Source: Thalassomonas actiniarum (GTDB lineage Bacteria; Pseudomonadota; Gammaproteobacteria; Enterobacterales; Alteromonadaceae). Taken from it: DNA of 64,000 bases. The stretch lies in assembly GCF_000948975.2 (NCBI RefSeq), contig NZ_CP059736.1, forward strand, positions 744,001-808,000. The letters run 5' to 3'. The translations under genes were made by a program, and so were the position numbers. Shown here piece by piece: positions 1 through 9,545 of this stretch. Below the pieces are notes generated by a model. That model saw nothing but the letters and a program-made list of their open reading frames with translations, searched no databases and was not told where the DNA came from. Within the stretch, counting starts at the first letter, position 1. Every line of letters starts with the position of its first letter.

Positions 1-151
1 CCGTTTCGAGCCAATATAGCTCAGTAATTTCCTGCCCCTGGCTCAATAAATAATCGTCTACCTGAAACGGTTTGCTTTTAAGATCTTGTTTTTTTATCAG
101 CTGGCAAAATAATTCATATCCTTGCGCAGCTAATTCACTGAGTGTATCCAA
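1..151 (-). CDS. N-terminal fragment of an unrecognised protein, cut by the window edge
   Basis: An open frame runs leftwards off the window edge from a TTG at 151, which follows an in-frame TAA by one codon. The visible 50 residues begin LDTLSELAAQGYELF and are soluble and fairly charged. A weak AGGG lies a few bases upstream of the TTG. I do not recognise a family. The start codon is the only one available after the stop, so if the gene is real it begins here. It is divergent from the adenosine deaminase gene. Confidence 0.4.
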   Translation of the reverse strand, partial: MDTLSELAAQGYELFCQLIKKQDLKSKPFQVDDYLLSQGQEITELYWLET

Positions 152-342
152 TAGTTACCCTACAACTGAAATTAAGTATTTTTATCTGATCCGGACATTT
201 GTCCTGATAGTTTTGAATGGATAGGGGTAATATAGAGAATAATCAATAGTGATACCAGTAGCTTTTCTCCATCGAAGCCCTGTAGTTTCTTCCGTTATCA
301 TTTTATTGGTTGAATGTCATAAGCAATACCAGGTAGAGGTCT

Positions 343-1338
343 ATGAATTATTTTAATGTGCCCAAAATCGATCTACATTGCCACCTTGATGGCAGCGTTC
401 GCCCGCAAACCATTATTGAGCTTGCCCGGCTACAGGGGTTGTCCTTGCCCAGCGAAGATATCGATGAAATTAAAACGTTAATGGTGGCCCCTGAAACCTG
501 CCCAAACCTTGACGAGTACCTGAGTCGCTTTGAGCTGCCGCTTTCTGTGATGCAGACGCAAGAGGCGATCGAGCGTATTTCCTTTGAGGTATTTGAAGAT
601 GCCGCCAAAGAAAACGTTAAGTACCTGGAAGTGCGTTTTGGCCCTCAATTGCACCAGCAACAAGGGCTGACATTCGGGCAAATTATCGACAGTGCCGTTA
701 AAGGGATGAGAAAAGCTGAAAAGCGCTATGACATTCACGGCAACTATATTCTGTCGATATTAAGAACCTTTGCCAAAGACAAGATTAACGATATTATCGA
801 TGCCGGGGCAAAACACCTCAATGACGGTGTGGTGGCCTTTGATTTAGCCGGCAGCGAGTTACCGGGTTTTTGTCATGAATTTATCCCTTACGCCCAATAT
901 GCCATTGAAAAGGGCTACCGGGTGACCATTCATGCCGGAGAGCAGGGCAGCGGCCAGAATGTACATGATGCAGTTTCGCTTTTAGGAGCCGAGCGTATCG
1001 GCCACGGTATTCATATCAAAGGCCACGAGCAGGCTTATGATTTGGTGAAAAACCAGGCCATAGCCCTGGAAACCTGCCCGAGCAGCAATGTCCAGACCAA
1101 GGCGGTTGATGCCCTTAGCGATCACCCCGTAAAAGCTTTCCATAAAGATGGCGTATTGATCAGCATTAATACCGATAACCGCACGGTTTCCAACACCACT
1201 ATGACAGATGAAGTACGTAAGGTTGTCGAGGAGTTTAATTTAACCCCGGAAGAATACTTCGATATTTATAAGGTCAGTGTTGAGCATTCTTTTGCTTCTG
1301 AGGCTGTGAAACAGCATTTGCTAAGTTTTGCCCCTTAG
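343..1338 (+). CDS. add: Adenosine deaminase
   Basis: Cytoplasmic zinc hydrolase that deaminates adenosine to inosine in purine salvage. The 331 residues have the family's usual length and order of motifs: the HxH metal pair in DLHCHLDGS near residues 11-15, the HAGE motif with the third zinc histidine near 196-200, a GHG segment (ERIGHGIH) near 220, the ETCPSSN segment near 240, and the [11 protein letters not shown] segment near 275 supplying the last metal and catalytic aspartates. ATG start at 343, preceded at some distance by an AGGTAGAGG purine run that serves as Shine-Dalgarno. Monocistronic; the next gene is convergent. The short frames overlapping it on the other strand are shadows. 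Related amidohydrolases such as adenine deaminase share this fold, but overall the sequence reads as Add. Confidence 0.95.
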   Translation: MNYFNVPKIDLHCHLDGSVRPQTIIELARLQGLSLPSEDIDEIKTLMVAPETCPNLDEYLSRFELPLSVMQTQEAIERISFEVFEDAAKENVKYLEVRFGPQLHQQQGLTFGQIIDSAVKGMRKAEKRYDIHGNYILSILRTFAKDKINDIIDAGAKHLNDGVVAFDLAGSELPGFCHEFIPYAQYAIEKGYRVTIHAGEQGSGQNVHDAVSLLGAERIGHGIHIKGHEQAYDLVKNQAIALETCPSSNVQTKAVDALSDHPVKAFHKDGVLISINTDNRTVSNTTMTDEVRKVVEEFNLTPEEYFDIYKVSVEHSFASEAVKQHLLSFAP

Positions 1339-1473
1339 GGGGTGCTGAGCCTTGGGCCTTAATGTTTAAGAAAAAGCGGCTCATGGCTTTGTGAAGCAGG
1401 GAAAATCGGCGACCACTTTGCTTGTGCTATCGATTGAGGTGCTCACCGTTATCTTGCTATCGCCTTTGATGTG

Positions 1474-2124
1474 TCAGTAACCTTTCTTTTCATCAAATAC
1501 TTTATGCTCAACCAGATTAACCTGGTCATTGGCAAAATACGCATTTAAGTTTTTGAGTTCTCTGATTAGCTGAGTATTTGTGGCTTCTATCAAAGGGGCA
1601 TATTTACCTGAGATAAAGAGTGTATTGTCTATCGAGTTCACCGCTGCCAAGAGCTTAGTGAATTCTTGTGAAATTTCAAAGAGTTTACGCTTTTGTTCTT
1701 CATCTTTGAGCGCTAAGGTATTGTGGCTTGACCAAAATTCACCGGAATAATGATTAAGGGCATTTTCCAGCTGCTTCTGTTTAGGCTTTATTTCAAGAAA
1801 GTTATTGTTAAGTGTCGTGTTTAGTTTGCCCAGCTCTCCAATATTATTAAGGGCGGTATTAATGCGAAGCGCATCGTTTTTAATTTTGTCACTGGTCATT
1901 TCAAGTTCTTGAATATACTTAGAAACATGTGCCAGGCTGTTTGCTGCGCTGTTGGCTTTAATTGCGCTTGCTCCCGAAGCTGCGGTCATTAAGGTTAAAA
2001 ATACCCCCAAGTAATGTTCAATCAGTTTGTTTTTTATCGTGGTAAAAAGCGTTGATTTGGCTGCTTGCGGCTGAGTGGCTACGGCTTGTGAGCCGCTGTC
2101 CTCAACGGGATTGTTAATGTTCAT
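1474..2124 (-). CDS. Hypothetical protein with one membrane segment and long helical tail
   Basis: A 216-residue protein I cannot place in a family. The N-terminus is polar with Pro/Gln/Ala. Residues about 36-58 (HYLGVFLTLMTAASGASAI) are a plausible single membrane helix. The remainder (about 65-205) is rich in Leu, Asn, Lys and Glu with heptad-like spacing, suggesting a coiled coil or helical bundle. ATG at 2124 is preceded by GAGGAA on the minus strand, a good ribosome site. It faces add across a 135-base gap. The layout resembles small membrane-anchored helical proteins in general, and I assign no function. Confidence 0.7.
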   Translation of the reverse strand: MNINNPVEDSGSQAVATQPQAAKSTLFTTIKNKLIEHYLGVFLTLMTAASGASAIKANSAANSLAHVSKYIQELEMTSDKIKNDALRINTALNNIGELGKLNTTLNNNFLEIKPKQKQLENALNHYSGEFWSSHNTLALKDEEQKRKLFEISQEFTKLLAAVNSIDNTLFISGKYAPLIEATNTQLIRELKNLNAYFANDQVNLVEHKVFDEKKGY

Positions 2125-2413
2125 ATTAAATTCCTCTAATGCCCGTAAGCTTGGTATTGAATAGAAACAGTTTGTTGTTTAAACGTTATTTATACCTGTG
2201 TCATATCAGGAAGAAATCTCACACTGGTTTTAAGAAAAAAATTCACGGTCATCCAGAGCATTCATGCTGCCACGGTAAAATACTGGCCTGCACCTGCCTT
2301 TCATTGATCTCCCTCAATGTCCTGAAATATGCAACTTGACTTTTCTGGACACTAGCTAAAAAAATCTATACAGTTCATGGCGTTATTTACCCTCTCGTTA
2401 ATAAGGAATACCT

Positions 2414-4249
2414 ATGTTAAGGAAAATATCGCTGGCATCCATGCTGTGTATCAGTGCTTTTTCAGCCTTTGGCGGACAAAATGCTTGGCAAGACGATCAT
2501 AATGTCTATCGCTACCTGAAGAGTCCTTCGGGGGAATGTAAAAATACCAAGGAAGATTGCGCCGATTTGCAGGCCTATTCGGTTACACAATTTAAGAAAG
2601 CCGATGGTTTTAATGGTATGCCTTATGGCTTGGGCGGCACCACGGCGATTGATGTCGATAACAATGGCCAGGCGGATTATGATGTGGTGAAGTATTCCGG
2701 CAATAAAGCCACCTAGACCGCCAAGCATGCCCCAACCGCGGTAAAACAGGGTAGTTACAGTTATTTTGTCTACTCAGGTGAGGTTATCCTAGACAATTAT
2801 TCGCTGGCGAATAAGAAAATAGGCACCACGGCTGCGGGCGGCTGTAGTATCACCACCACAGAAAAATTTCGTATCAGTACAAATAAGTCACCGGCATTAG
2901 GTATTTATGTGGCACGCTTTAACCACAATACCGGGAAAGTATCGGAGCCGGTATTAGTGCATATGAAGTGTACCGATGATCCTCATGATAATGCCGTGAT
3001 CAACCTGGACCAGGCAGGTTACGTATACGTACTGGTTTCCGGGCGGTCGACATCGCGCGGCAATTTTGTCTTTAAAAGTAGTGCGCCAAACAGTATCGAG
3101 AGTTTTGTCGATTATACGCCCTTGATGGATGACTATGCCGATCACTTTAAAGATTTGATCGCAGCGGCGGGGCAAGACTTTCCGATTTCAGGTACACATT
3201 ACCGCGGCATCAATTACCCCAAGATGTTTTGGATTGACGATCCGGCCTATAGCCAGAAAGGTTATTTCCGTTTAATTTATACCGTTTACTGTAATTCAGG
3301 TGAAGTGCAAACCTGTAAAAGCTCCAGGCAGGTTTATAGCGCGAAAATGGTGGTTGACGGTACAAAAGCAAGTATCCAGGATATCACACCTATTGCTGCT
3401 TATAAGGGGCACTATGCCATTGCCAAGGCAAGAGGCAAGGATGTGGTGATTGCCTTCAACGTTCACCCGGGTAATAACCTGGATGACAGAACCAACCTCT
3501 ATTATATGCACTCTTTCGATGGCGGAGAAAACTGGTTCAACGCCAAAAACCAGCGCGTTTCCTTACCGATTGTTTCCCCCGAGGGGTTAAAAACGGTGGC
3601 GGTAAGAGAATATTATGATCCGGCAAGCATAGGCGGCATAGGTAGGCGTATCTACATGAAAGATATAGATTTCATGAGTTCTGGTATGGCTAAAAGACCG
3701 ACTATTTTGTATGTTGGCAGCCTTTCCGGGGATCACCAGCCGTCAACCCTAGCCGATCATTATCTGGCTAAAGCCCGGTGGACCGGCACAACCTGGAGCA
3801 ATGTGCGCCTGGCAAACCAGGTGGATCATAATTACTCTTCCGGTATGTTGCACCCGAACGGCTCGGATTACCGGGTATTCTACCCCGATACCATTGATGA
3901 GAAAAATAATGCCATGGCGGGGGGCGCTGCCGCCTATTTGGATACCGGCGGTACGAGTAGCAGTGTCTGGGGACGTACGCTGATCTCTAACGATGTAGTT
4001 GACCCCGCAAGTGGTTCTTCAAGTTACTTGTATAACCTGTGCGAATACAATTACTTTAAGTCGGTACTTAACGGCAGCAATGACTTTGTCGGTATTTTTG
4101 CTGGCGGCAACATGCATCAATACCGTGAAGGTGCACCGATTTTTATTGTCGATTTAGCCGGTAATATCAAACGCCTGCCGACAAGCATTAATTATGTTGA
4201 TGGCAATGGCGAGGTTTCCCTGGAAAACAGCGAAGCTTGCCATAACTAG
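2414..4249 (+). pseudogene. Secreted BNR-4-like repeat protein interrupted by an in-frame TAG
   Basis: Two open stretches, 2414-2716 and 2717-4249, lie in the same frame and are separated only by a TAG at 2714-2716. The bases between the stop and the next ATG (2909) translate without interruption, so this is one gene of about 611 codons with a single nonsense codon. The N-terminus has a signal peptide (ISLASMLCISAFSAFG). The C-terminal part has sialidase/BNR-like features: a DDPHDNAVINLD segment and a HSFDGGENW Asp-box-like turn, recalling BNR-4 proteins that include polysaccharide lyase families. A ribosome site (AAGGA) precedes the ATG at 2414. Translation restarting at 2909 would lack a signal peptide, so the product is probably lost unless the stop is read through or is a sequencing error. 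A terminator follows at once. Confidence 0.7.
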
Positions 4250-4263
4250 CAGCGCGATAATAA

Positions 4264-4296
4264 AGCAAAAAAGGTCAATCGCTGGCCTTTTTTGCT
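4264..4296. terminator. Rho-independent terminator between convergent genes
   Basis: A 14-base stem (left arm AGCAAAAAAGGTCA at 4264-4277, right arm 4283-4296, one G-U pair) closes a 5-base loop. The A-run and T-run within the arms let it act in both directions, ending the BNR gene on the plus strand and possibly norR on the minus strand. Confidence 0.8.
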
Positions 4297-4427
4297 GATA
4301 TTGCCAAGTTAAGCAAGGCACATGGAAAATGAAAAGAGATGGCAGGGAGCGGGTTTCGGCTCCCTTGTTTATCTTTCCCGGTTAGTGCAGTTTATCTGGT
4401 AAAAGTGCAATACAGCTCTCAGGTCTT

Positions 4428-6014
4428 CTACGCCAGCCCCAAGCGGCGCATGGTACGGATCAAATTACTCCTATCGACTTTAAGCAGCCTGGCTACGGCT
4501 GCTAAATTGCCCTGTTCACTTTCCAGCACCTGACTAATGATCTGACGTTGATATTCGTCGGTAGCCTCCCGCAAACCTAAATCATTCACTTCAACGGCTA
4601 TCGCCGGCATGGGTGATTTTTGCACCTTGCTCTGTATAGGCGTTGTTTGAACGGAGCTCAACCCAGGCGCTATGTTGTCGATCGGTTGTAAATTAAGATG
4701 CCCGCTGTTAATACTGACAATACGGGCTTCACGTCCCTGCTCAGTGATCGCCTTTAGTGCCGCGCGGCTTAATAAATGCTCTAACTCCCTGACATTTCCC
4801 GGCCAGCTGTAACCTGCCAGCTGCTCGATGGCGCTTTGTTGCAAACGTAATTTAGTGACCCCGAGCTGATGTTGGCTTTTTTCCAGAAAGTAGCCGGCAA
4901 GCAATAAGTAGTCTTTTTCCCGCTCGCGCAAAGGCGGTACCGATAACGGATAGACGCTTAATCTGTGATATAAATCGGCGCGAAAACGGCCTTCTTTGAC
5001 TTCCTGCTGCAGGTCCCGGTTGGTAGCGGCAACAATTCTGACATCAACCACTATGATTTTATCGCTGCCGACCCGCTGAATTTCGCCGTATTGCAGGGCG
5101 CGCAACAGTTTTGCCTGGGCAGCCAGGGGCAGCTCGCCGACTTCATCGAGAAACAAGGTACCGCCGTCTGCTAATTCAAAACGTCCGCTGCGATCGTTTA
5201 CCGCGCCGGAAAAAGCGCCTTTGACATGGCCGAACAGCTCACTTTCGACAATGTTTTCCGGCAATGCGGCGCAGTTGATCTGCACCAGGGGCTGGTTTTT
5301 CCGGCGGGAGTGCTGATGAAGGCTTTTCGCCACCAACTCTTTGCCGACCCCGGTCTCCCCGGTGATCAATACCGATAACTTGCTGGGGGCGACGGTATTA
5401 ATTTCCCCGCGCATGGTGTTAATCGCGGTACTTTTGCCAATCATTTCTGATGGAGCGACGGTTTCCAGTAAACGTTGTGCCACCTGGTGGTTGTGCTCTA
5501 CCCGGGCTTCTAATGCTTCGATATGCTGACTGGTTTTGATCACTGCTGCCACGGCGGCGATATAGGCCCGGGTTTCCATCGGATTGAGGGAATCAAAACT
5601 GCCCGCTTGCATGGCATCCAAAGTGATGAGACCCCAGGGCTTGTCATCGATATAAATGGTGCTGCCCATGCAGTCGTGTACATGCAGTTGCCCGCTGGCG
5701 TCATTCACCAGGCCGTCATAGGGATCCGCCAGCCTGGAATCGGCATCAAAGCGGGTGAGTTGCGAACTGTTTAAGATATGTTGCAGCCGCGGATGTTGGG
5801 CAACGGCGAATTGCCGCGCCAGGGCTTCATCTTTTAAGCCTAAGGTGGCCACGGGCAGCAGATAACCGTCGGTTAATTTAAGCAGGGCAACCACGTCACA
5901 GGGGATCGCCCGTTGAATGGCCAATACCAAACGCTGGTAGCGCTGCGCCTGACTCAAATCACGGTTTAAGTCTTCGATAATATCAATAAAGGGGGAAATA
6001 TTCATAAAGGTCAT
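4428..6014 (-). CDS. norR: Nitric oxide-responsive sigma-54 activator NorR
   Basis: 528 residues with the three NorR modules. An N-terminal GAF sensor (about 1-180) in the family binds non-haem iron and senses NO. The AAA+ domain (about 190-430) has Walker A GETGVGKE, Walker [10 protein letters not shown] and the sigma-54 contact loop, which reads GAFSGA instead of the usual GAFTGA. A Fis-type HTH ends the protein ([16 protein letters not shown]). The start at 6014 is chosen because AAAAAAGG lies 5 bases upstream; a second in-frame ATG follows three codons later (6005). It is divergent from hmp, its probable target, and three NorR-type sites lie between them, one overlapping its own start, which suggests autoregulation. 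Length and context leave little doubt about the family. Confidence 0.93.
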   Translation of the reverse strand: MTFMNISPFIDIIEDLNRDLSQAQRYQRLVLAIQRAIPCDVVALLKLTDGYLLPVATLGLKDEALARQFAVAQHPRLQHILNSSQLTRFDADSRLADPYDGLVNDASGQLHVHDCMGSTIYIDDKPWGLITLDAMQAGSFDSLNPMETRAYIAAVAAVIKTSQHIEALEARVEHNHQVAQRLLETVAPSEMIGKSTAINTMRGEINTVAPSKLSVLITGETGVGKELVAKSLHQHSRRKNQPLVQINCAALPENIVESELFGHVKGAFSGAVNDRSGRFELADGGTLFLDEVGELPLAAQAKLLRALQYGEIQRVGSDKIIVVDVRIVAATNRDLQQEVKEGRFRADLYHRLSVYPLSVPPLREREKDYLLLAGYFLEKSQHQLGVTKLRLQQSAIEQLAGYSWPGNVRELEHLLSRAALKAITEQGREARIVSINSGHLNLQPIDNIAPGLSSVQTTPIQSKVQKSPMPAIAVEVNDLGLREATDEYQRQIISQVLESEQGNLAAVARLLKVDRSNLIRTMRRLGLA

Positions 6015-6067
6015 TTTAACCTTTTTTAGGTTAAAATGACATATGTTTTGAGCTGGGTTAAATTAAC
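6010..6067. promoter_or_regulatory. Three NorR-type GT-N7-AC enhancer sites
   Basis: Three 11-mers fit the GT-N7-AC core reported for NorR: GTCATTTTAAC (6010-6020), GTTAAAATGAC (6030-6040) and GTTAAATTAAC (6057-6067). The first two are exact reverse complements and form a 12-base inverted repeat (6010-6021 / 6029-6040) around a 7-base spacer. That repeat covers the norR Shine-Dalgarno and ATG, so it could also fold in the norR mRNA leader. The third is itself a near-perfect dyad. NorR is known to need three sites upstream of its sigma-54 promoter; the match is by eye. Confidence 0.75.
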
Positions 6068-6110
6068 CTGAATTTGTTTTATGTTCTTAAAAATCAATAC
6101 AATAACAAGT

Positions 6111-6126
6111 TGGCATATTCTGTGTA
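6111..6126 (+). promoter_or_regulatory. Possible sigma-54 promoter of hmp
   Basis: TTGGCAT with GG at 6112-6113, then 10 bases, then GT at 6124-6125, resembles a -24/-12 element (GG-N10-GC) with T in place of the final C. It lies 45 bases downstream of the last NorR site and about 50 bases before the hmp start, the expected arrangement. The imperfect -12 element keeps confidence moderate. Confidence 0.45.
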
Positions 6127-6172
6127 ATAACCCTGTCAGCAGTAAATTATTTTATCCTGAAAGGAATATATC

Positions 6173-7354
6173 TTGTTAGACGCTCAAACCATTGAAATCA
6201 TCAAATCCACAGTTCCTGTTTTAAAAGTGCATGCCGACGACATTACCAAGGCATTTTACCCGCTACTGTTTTCCCAGCACCCTGATGTCGTGCCTTATTT
6301 CAATCAAACCAACCAGGGCAAGGGCACCCAGCCAAAAGCCCTGGCCAATGCTGTTGTTGCCTATGGCGCCAATATTGATGCCTTGGGCAATTTAAGTGAA
6401 ACGGTGAGTAAAATAGTACAAAAGCATGTGGCACTCGGCATTGAGCCGTCGCAATACGATGCTGTCGGCAGTTGCTTATTGCAGGCGATAAAAGCGGTAT
6501 TAGGCGATGCCGCCACCGAAGAGATTATTACCGCCTGGGGTAAAGCCTATGGCCAGCTGGCTGAGCTGCTTATAACCGCGGAAGAATCTCTTTATGCGGA
6601 AAATGAAAGTAAACCGGGGGGATGGCGTGGTGAGCGTGAGTTTACTTTGGCCAAGCGCGTTGATGAAAGCGCGGTGATCACCTCTTTCTATTTCGAGCCG
6701 GTAGACGGTAAAGGCGTACCCCTGTTCGAACCGGGACAATTTCTGACCATTATTTTAGATGATGTCGACGGTGCCCGGCTGAGAAGAAATTACAGCTTGT
6801 CAGATGCGCCCGGCAGCCACTATTTGCGTATCAGCGTAAAACGCGAACCGGACGGGGCGGTATCAAACCACCTGCACAATAACCTTAATCCCGGAGACAG
6901 GGTTAAACTGACACATCCCAGCGGAGATTTTACCTTACGTAAAAACAACAAGCCGTTAGTGCTGTTAACCGGCGGTGTCGGTATTACCCCTGCCATCAGT
7001 ATGCTCAACAGTGAAGCGGGATCCGGGCGGGATATACGTTTTATCCATGCGGCATTAAACTCGGATGTACATGCCTTTAAAGCACATGTTGATCAATTGG
7101 CATCTTTGCACGATCATATTTCGCCTTTATATGTATACAGTAACCCGGAAGAAAACTGTCAGCCCCACGCCACAGGTTTTATTACCGAAGAATTAGTTGC
7201 CCGGCAATTACCACAAGACCGCGATGTCGAATTATATTTTCTCGGCCCGGTGCCCTTTATGCGGGCGGCGCTGAAAATAGCCAAGAACCTCGGCTTACCT
7301 GATGCTCAGGTACATTATGAGTTTTTTGGTCCGAGTGAAGAGTTAATCGCTTAA
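6173..7354 (+). CDS. hmp: Flavohaemoglobin nitric oxide dioxygenase
   Basis: Converts NO plus O2 to nitrate using NAD(P)H through FAD and haem; cytoplasmic. Its 393 residues match the family length. The globin domain (about 1-138) has the proximal histidine in IVQKHVALGI near residue 85. A ferredoxin-reductase-type FAD domain follows, with RRNYSLSD near 206, and then an NAD domain with LTGGVGITPAISM near 265-280. The C-terminus ends in a YEFFGP motif typical of Hmp. The start is TTG at 6173, supported by AAGGA about 10 bases upstream; no nearby ATG preserves the conserved N-terminus. Divergence from norR plus the intervening operator sites indicate NO-induced, sigma-54-dependent expression. 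A large inverted repeat separates it from the downstream HPP gene. Confidence 0.95.
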   Translation: MLDAQTIEIIKSTVPVLKVHADDITKAFYPLLFSQHPDVVPYFNQTNQGKGTQPKALANAVVAYGANIDALGNLSETVSKIVQKHVALGIEPSQYDAVGSCLLQAIKAVLGDAATEEIITAWGKAYGQLAELLITAEESLYAENESKPGGWRGEREFTLAKRVDESAVITSFYFEPVDGKGVPLFEPGQFLTIILDDVDGARLRRNYSLSDAPGSHYLRISVKREPDGAVSNHLHNNLNPGDRVKLTHPSGDFTLRKNNKPLVLLTGGVGITPAISMLNSEAGSGRDIRFIHAALNSDVHAFKAHVDQLASLHDHISPLYVYSNPEENCQPHATGFITEELVARQLPQDRDVELYFLGPVPFMRAALKIAKNLGLPDAQVHYEFFGPSEELIA

Positions 7355-7379
7355 ACAGGCATTTTCTAATGATGAACGG

Positions 7380-7430
7380 CAGGAGCCAGGCAAAAACCGG
7401 GTTTTGGCAAACGGACTTGCCTGGCTCCTG
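7380..7430. repeat. Perfect 14-bp inverted repeat between hmp and the HPP gene
   Basis: CAGGAGCCAGGCAA (7380-7393) is the exact reverse complement of 7417-7430, enclosing 23 bases that contain a small inner dyad (AAAACC/GGTTTT). No T-run follows, so it is not an ordinary terminator. It may act as a partial attenuator, an mRNA 3'-end stabiliser or a REP-like element. Its right arm shares the 11-mer GGACTTGCCTG with the hairpin at 21517-21564. Confidence 0.6.
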
Positions 7431-7447
7431 AGACAGCGAATATCTTA

Positions 7448-7999
7448 ATGAAAACAAAGCTACCTGCCTGGTGGAAAACGCTGGGCATACAAGATGCCAC
7501 GGCAGCAAGGGAGCAATTGCTCCTCGCCCTCGGTGGATTTTTAAGTATTTTTATTGTTTTTCTGATCAGCTATAAAGTTACCGGCCTTAAAGGGGCCGGA
7601 GCCATTTTACCTTCAATGGGAGCGGCAATAGTATTATTAATGGCAGCGCCCAAAGCAATTTTTTCCCGGCCCTGGGCCTTATTTACCGGTAATGTATTAT
7701 CAGCCGTCGTCGGCGTTTGCTGTTACCAGTGGATAGGAGATAATTTTATTGCCGCCGGCAGCGCCGTTGGTTTGGCTATGCTGGTGATGTTCGCTAGCCG
7801 ATGTCTCCATCCCCCGGGTGGGGCAACGGCATTAGCTGCCGTGGTGGGAGGAGATGTCATTCACGAACTAGGTTTTTATTATGTATTAACGCCGACCCTC
7901 CTGAATTGCCTTATTCTTTTTTTAGTCAGTTATAGCGTTAATCAGTTGATCGATAAGCGCCATTACCCTAAGCAGACGCAAACTTCAGGCACAAGTTGA
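7448..7999 (+). CDS. HPP-family integral membrane protein
   Basis: 183 residues, mostly hydrophobic, with four to five predicted membrane helices. It carries the family hallmark HPPGGATAL near residues 118-126, followed by a conserved AAVVGG. Some cyanobacterial HPP proteins have been linked to nitrite transport. Here, directly downstream of the NO dioxygenase Hmp, a role in nitrogen-oxide handling is a reasonable inference but is not shown by the sequence. The ATG at 7448 lacks a strong ribosome site; a weak AGCGAAT precedes it. It is probably co-transcribed with hmp through the inverted repeat. Confidence 0.8.
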   Translation: MKTKLPAWWKTLGIQDATAAREQLLLALGGFLSIFIVFLISYKVTGLKGAGAILPSMGAAIVLLMAAPKAIFSRPWALFTGNVLSAVVGVCCYQWIGDNFIAAGSAVGLAMLVMFASRCLHPPGGATALAAVVGGDVIHELGFYYVLTPTLLNCLILFLVSYSVNQLIDKRHYPKQTQTSGTS

Positions 8000-8107
8000 T
8001 GTTATTGAGAGCTGATAAAACTCCGCCGGTTTGCCGGTAACTTTCGATGCCGCATTATGCAAACCATTTAAGATTTTACAGACCAGTAAACTAACAGCAA
8101 AACAAAG

Positions 8108-8201
8108 GGCTACTCATGTCGAAGCTGATGGTAACCCGGTGATCTTGACTCATGGAGCCGGGCTAAGGTTTTGTCCGGTATATCAATGGTTGAAACGGTG
8201 A
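8108..8201 (+). pseudogene. Possible remnant of an alpha/beta hydrolase
   Basis: A short open stretch reads VEADGNPVILTHGAG, which resembles the N-terminal oxyanion-hole region (HGxG) of alpha/beta hydrolases, then ends at TGA 8199-8201. Nothing downstream continues the fold. With so few residues this could be chance. It lies in the 183-base gap between the HPP gene and the next minus-strand gene and slightly overlaps the latter's end. Confidence 0.2.
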
Positions 8202-8527
8202 GTCCACTTACCATTGTTTTCTTTCTGGCAGTTTTCTTCGGTATCGAACCTTACCCGTTGTTTGATATCCCGAATCTTGAACCCGGCAGATGCCAGCTCT
8301 TTATCGATTAAACCGATCAGGTAGGTATCCTTGTGCCCGGCTCTGGCATCAAGAAGTTCGCTATTGGTATTAAAAACGCAGACCACAGCAAGGGAGCCGG
8401 GGAATGCGTTGTAATTGACAAAATGTGTTAACCAGACAAAACCGGCCACCTCTTCAAGGGCTGTTTCACAAACCTGAGTCAGCGCCTCTCTCAGCATTTT
8501 ATCTAACTTCTTGTCGCTTTTTTTCAT
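8183..8527 (-). CDS. Conserved-looking hypothetical protein
   Basis: 114 residues, soluble, with a very charged N-terminus (MKKSDKKLDKMLREAL) and no signal or membrane segment. The middle is mixed alpha/beta (FVWLTHFVNYNAFPGSLAVVCVF). I recall similar small proteins in Shewanella and Pseudoalteromonas annotated only as hypothetical, but cannot check. The ATG at 8527 follows a purine-poor region, with GTAGCAACGAT as the nearest leader. It lies just downstream of the DsbA-family gene on the same strand (about 50 bases apart), so the two may share a transcript. Confidence 0.6.
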   Translation of the reverse strand: MKKSDKKLDKMLREALTQVCETALEEVAGFVWLTHFVNYNAFPGSLAVVCVFNTNSELLDARAGHKDTYLIGLIDKELASAGFKIRDIKQRVRFDTEENCQKENNGKWTHRFNH

Positions 8528-8574
8528 ATCGTTGCTACCTGAGTGCGCACTACCGCATTTATCCTTGCCGGCAA

Positions 8575-9210
8575 TTATAAAAGATCTGATGTCTTGTTTT
8601 GCAAATGGCTTATGGTATTGTCATAGCTGGTTTGCCAGTGATGGTAATCAAGTGCAACCGGCAGTTGCCGGTCATCCGTTTCCAATACCAGTGACGGAAA
8701 GCCCCGGATAGGCAAGTTCCTGGCAGCGGTAATTTCATCCATTAATTTTTGCTCAATGTCGCGACTAGTCAGCTGCTCTTTAAATAAGGTTTTATCAAGA
8801 CCTATTGCGGCAGCAAGATCAGCCAGGGTGTCGAGATCAGAAGGGTTTTTCGCCTGCAGGTAATAGGCTTGCTGAATGGCCAGGTACATGGCCTGCTCTT
8901 TACCATATTTTCGGGCGATGATCACTGCCCGGCATGCCGGGTAGGTTGAACGCCTTGGACGGCAACGGGACCAGAAATCAAAATTAAACTCTGTGCCCAG
9001 TTGTTGGGAAATTTTATGCCAGGTTTGCTGTAAAAATGTTTGCATCTCATCGGGCATAGGGACATCACTATCCGGTGCCAATCCTCCGAGGAGATATTGG
9101 ATCTCTACCGTCGTTTTCAGCTTTTCCTGTAAGCGCTGCCAGGTGGGGCGATAACCCCAGCACCAGCTGCACATAGGATCGTAAACATAATATAAAACAG
9201 GTTTTTTCAT
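8575..9210 (-). CDS. DsbA-family thioredoxin-fold protein
   Basis: 211 residues with the thioredoxin-like active site CSWC within DPMCSWCWGYRP at about residues 14-17, an intervening helical domain, and a cis-proline loop (IRGFPSLVLE) near 170. No signal peptide, so it is likely cytoplasmic, as for the FrnE-like and 2-hydroxychromene-isomerase-like branches of the DsbA superfamily. The usual role is thiol-disulphide exchange or glutathione-linked chemistry; the substrate is unknown. ATG start at 9210. It sits next to the biosynthetic island but on the far side of a 335-base gap, so I do not assign it to that cluster. Confidence 0.85.
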   Translation of the reverse strand: MKKPVLYYVYDPMCSWCWGYRPTWQRLQEKLKTTVEIQYLLGGLAPDSDVPMPDEMQTFLQQTWHKISQQLGTEFNFDFWSRCRPRRSTYPACRAVIIARKYGKEQAMYLAIQQAYYLQAKNPSDLDTLADLAAAIGLDKTLFKEQLTSRDIEQKLMDEITAARNLPIRGFPSLVLETDDRQLPVALDYHHWQTSYDNTISHLQNKTSDLL

Positions 9211-9545
9211 AAAATTATTCAGTTGAACCGCACATGTTGAAAGTTAAGCACTCGCCAGGCACTGCCTTTACCAAGCGTAAAATGCATAGGGCAGGACAAT
9301 CATACTTATTATTGCCGCGCTTGTATGCCGAAGAATCTCCGGTATTCGATTTATACGACTAAATCTTGTTAATAATATGATAATAAATTAATAATATTTT
9401 GCTTCTTATGTGGTTATTAGCAATAATGGATTGCTCAAAGGCTTGGCCTGTTGATGAGCTGAATTTGCTTGTACGGCAAGTATTGATGCCCTGGTATTGT
9501 CTGGGTGTTATGCCAGCAGTAGATATTAAATGAAGGAGAATTTAT
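9211..9545. other. Intergenic region upstream of the GT4 gene
   Basis: An AT-rich divergent spacer with a long A/T tract around 9363-9405, probably holding promoters for both flanking genes. A 35-codon frame (9426-9533, starting MDCSKAWPVDEL) ends just before the glycosyltransferase ribosome site but has no Shine-Dalgarno of its own; I do not call it a gene. No recognisable RNA or repeat seen. Confidence 0.5.

Noticed and set aside
2139-2339. 66-codon plus-strand frame
   Set aside because: Contains no recognisable domain or ribosome site, is rich in Cys/His/Lys by chance, and overlaps the promoter side of a divergent gene.
9426-9533. 35-codon frame just before the GT4 gene, considered as a second precursor peptide
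   Set aside because: No Shine-Dalgarno and no leader/core character; more likely chance.
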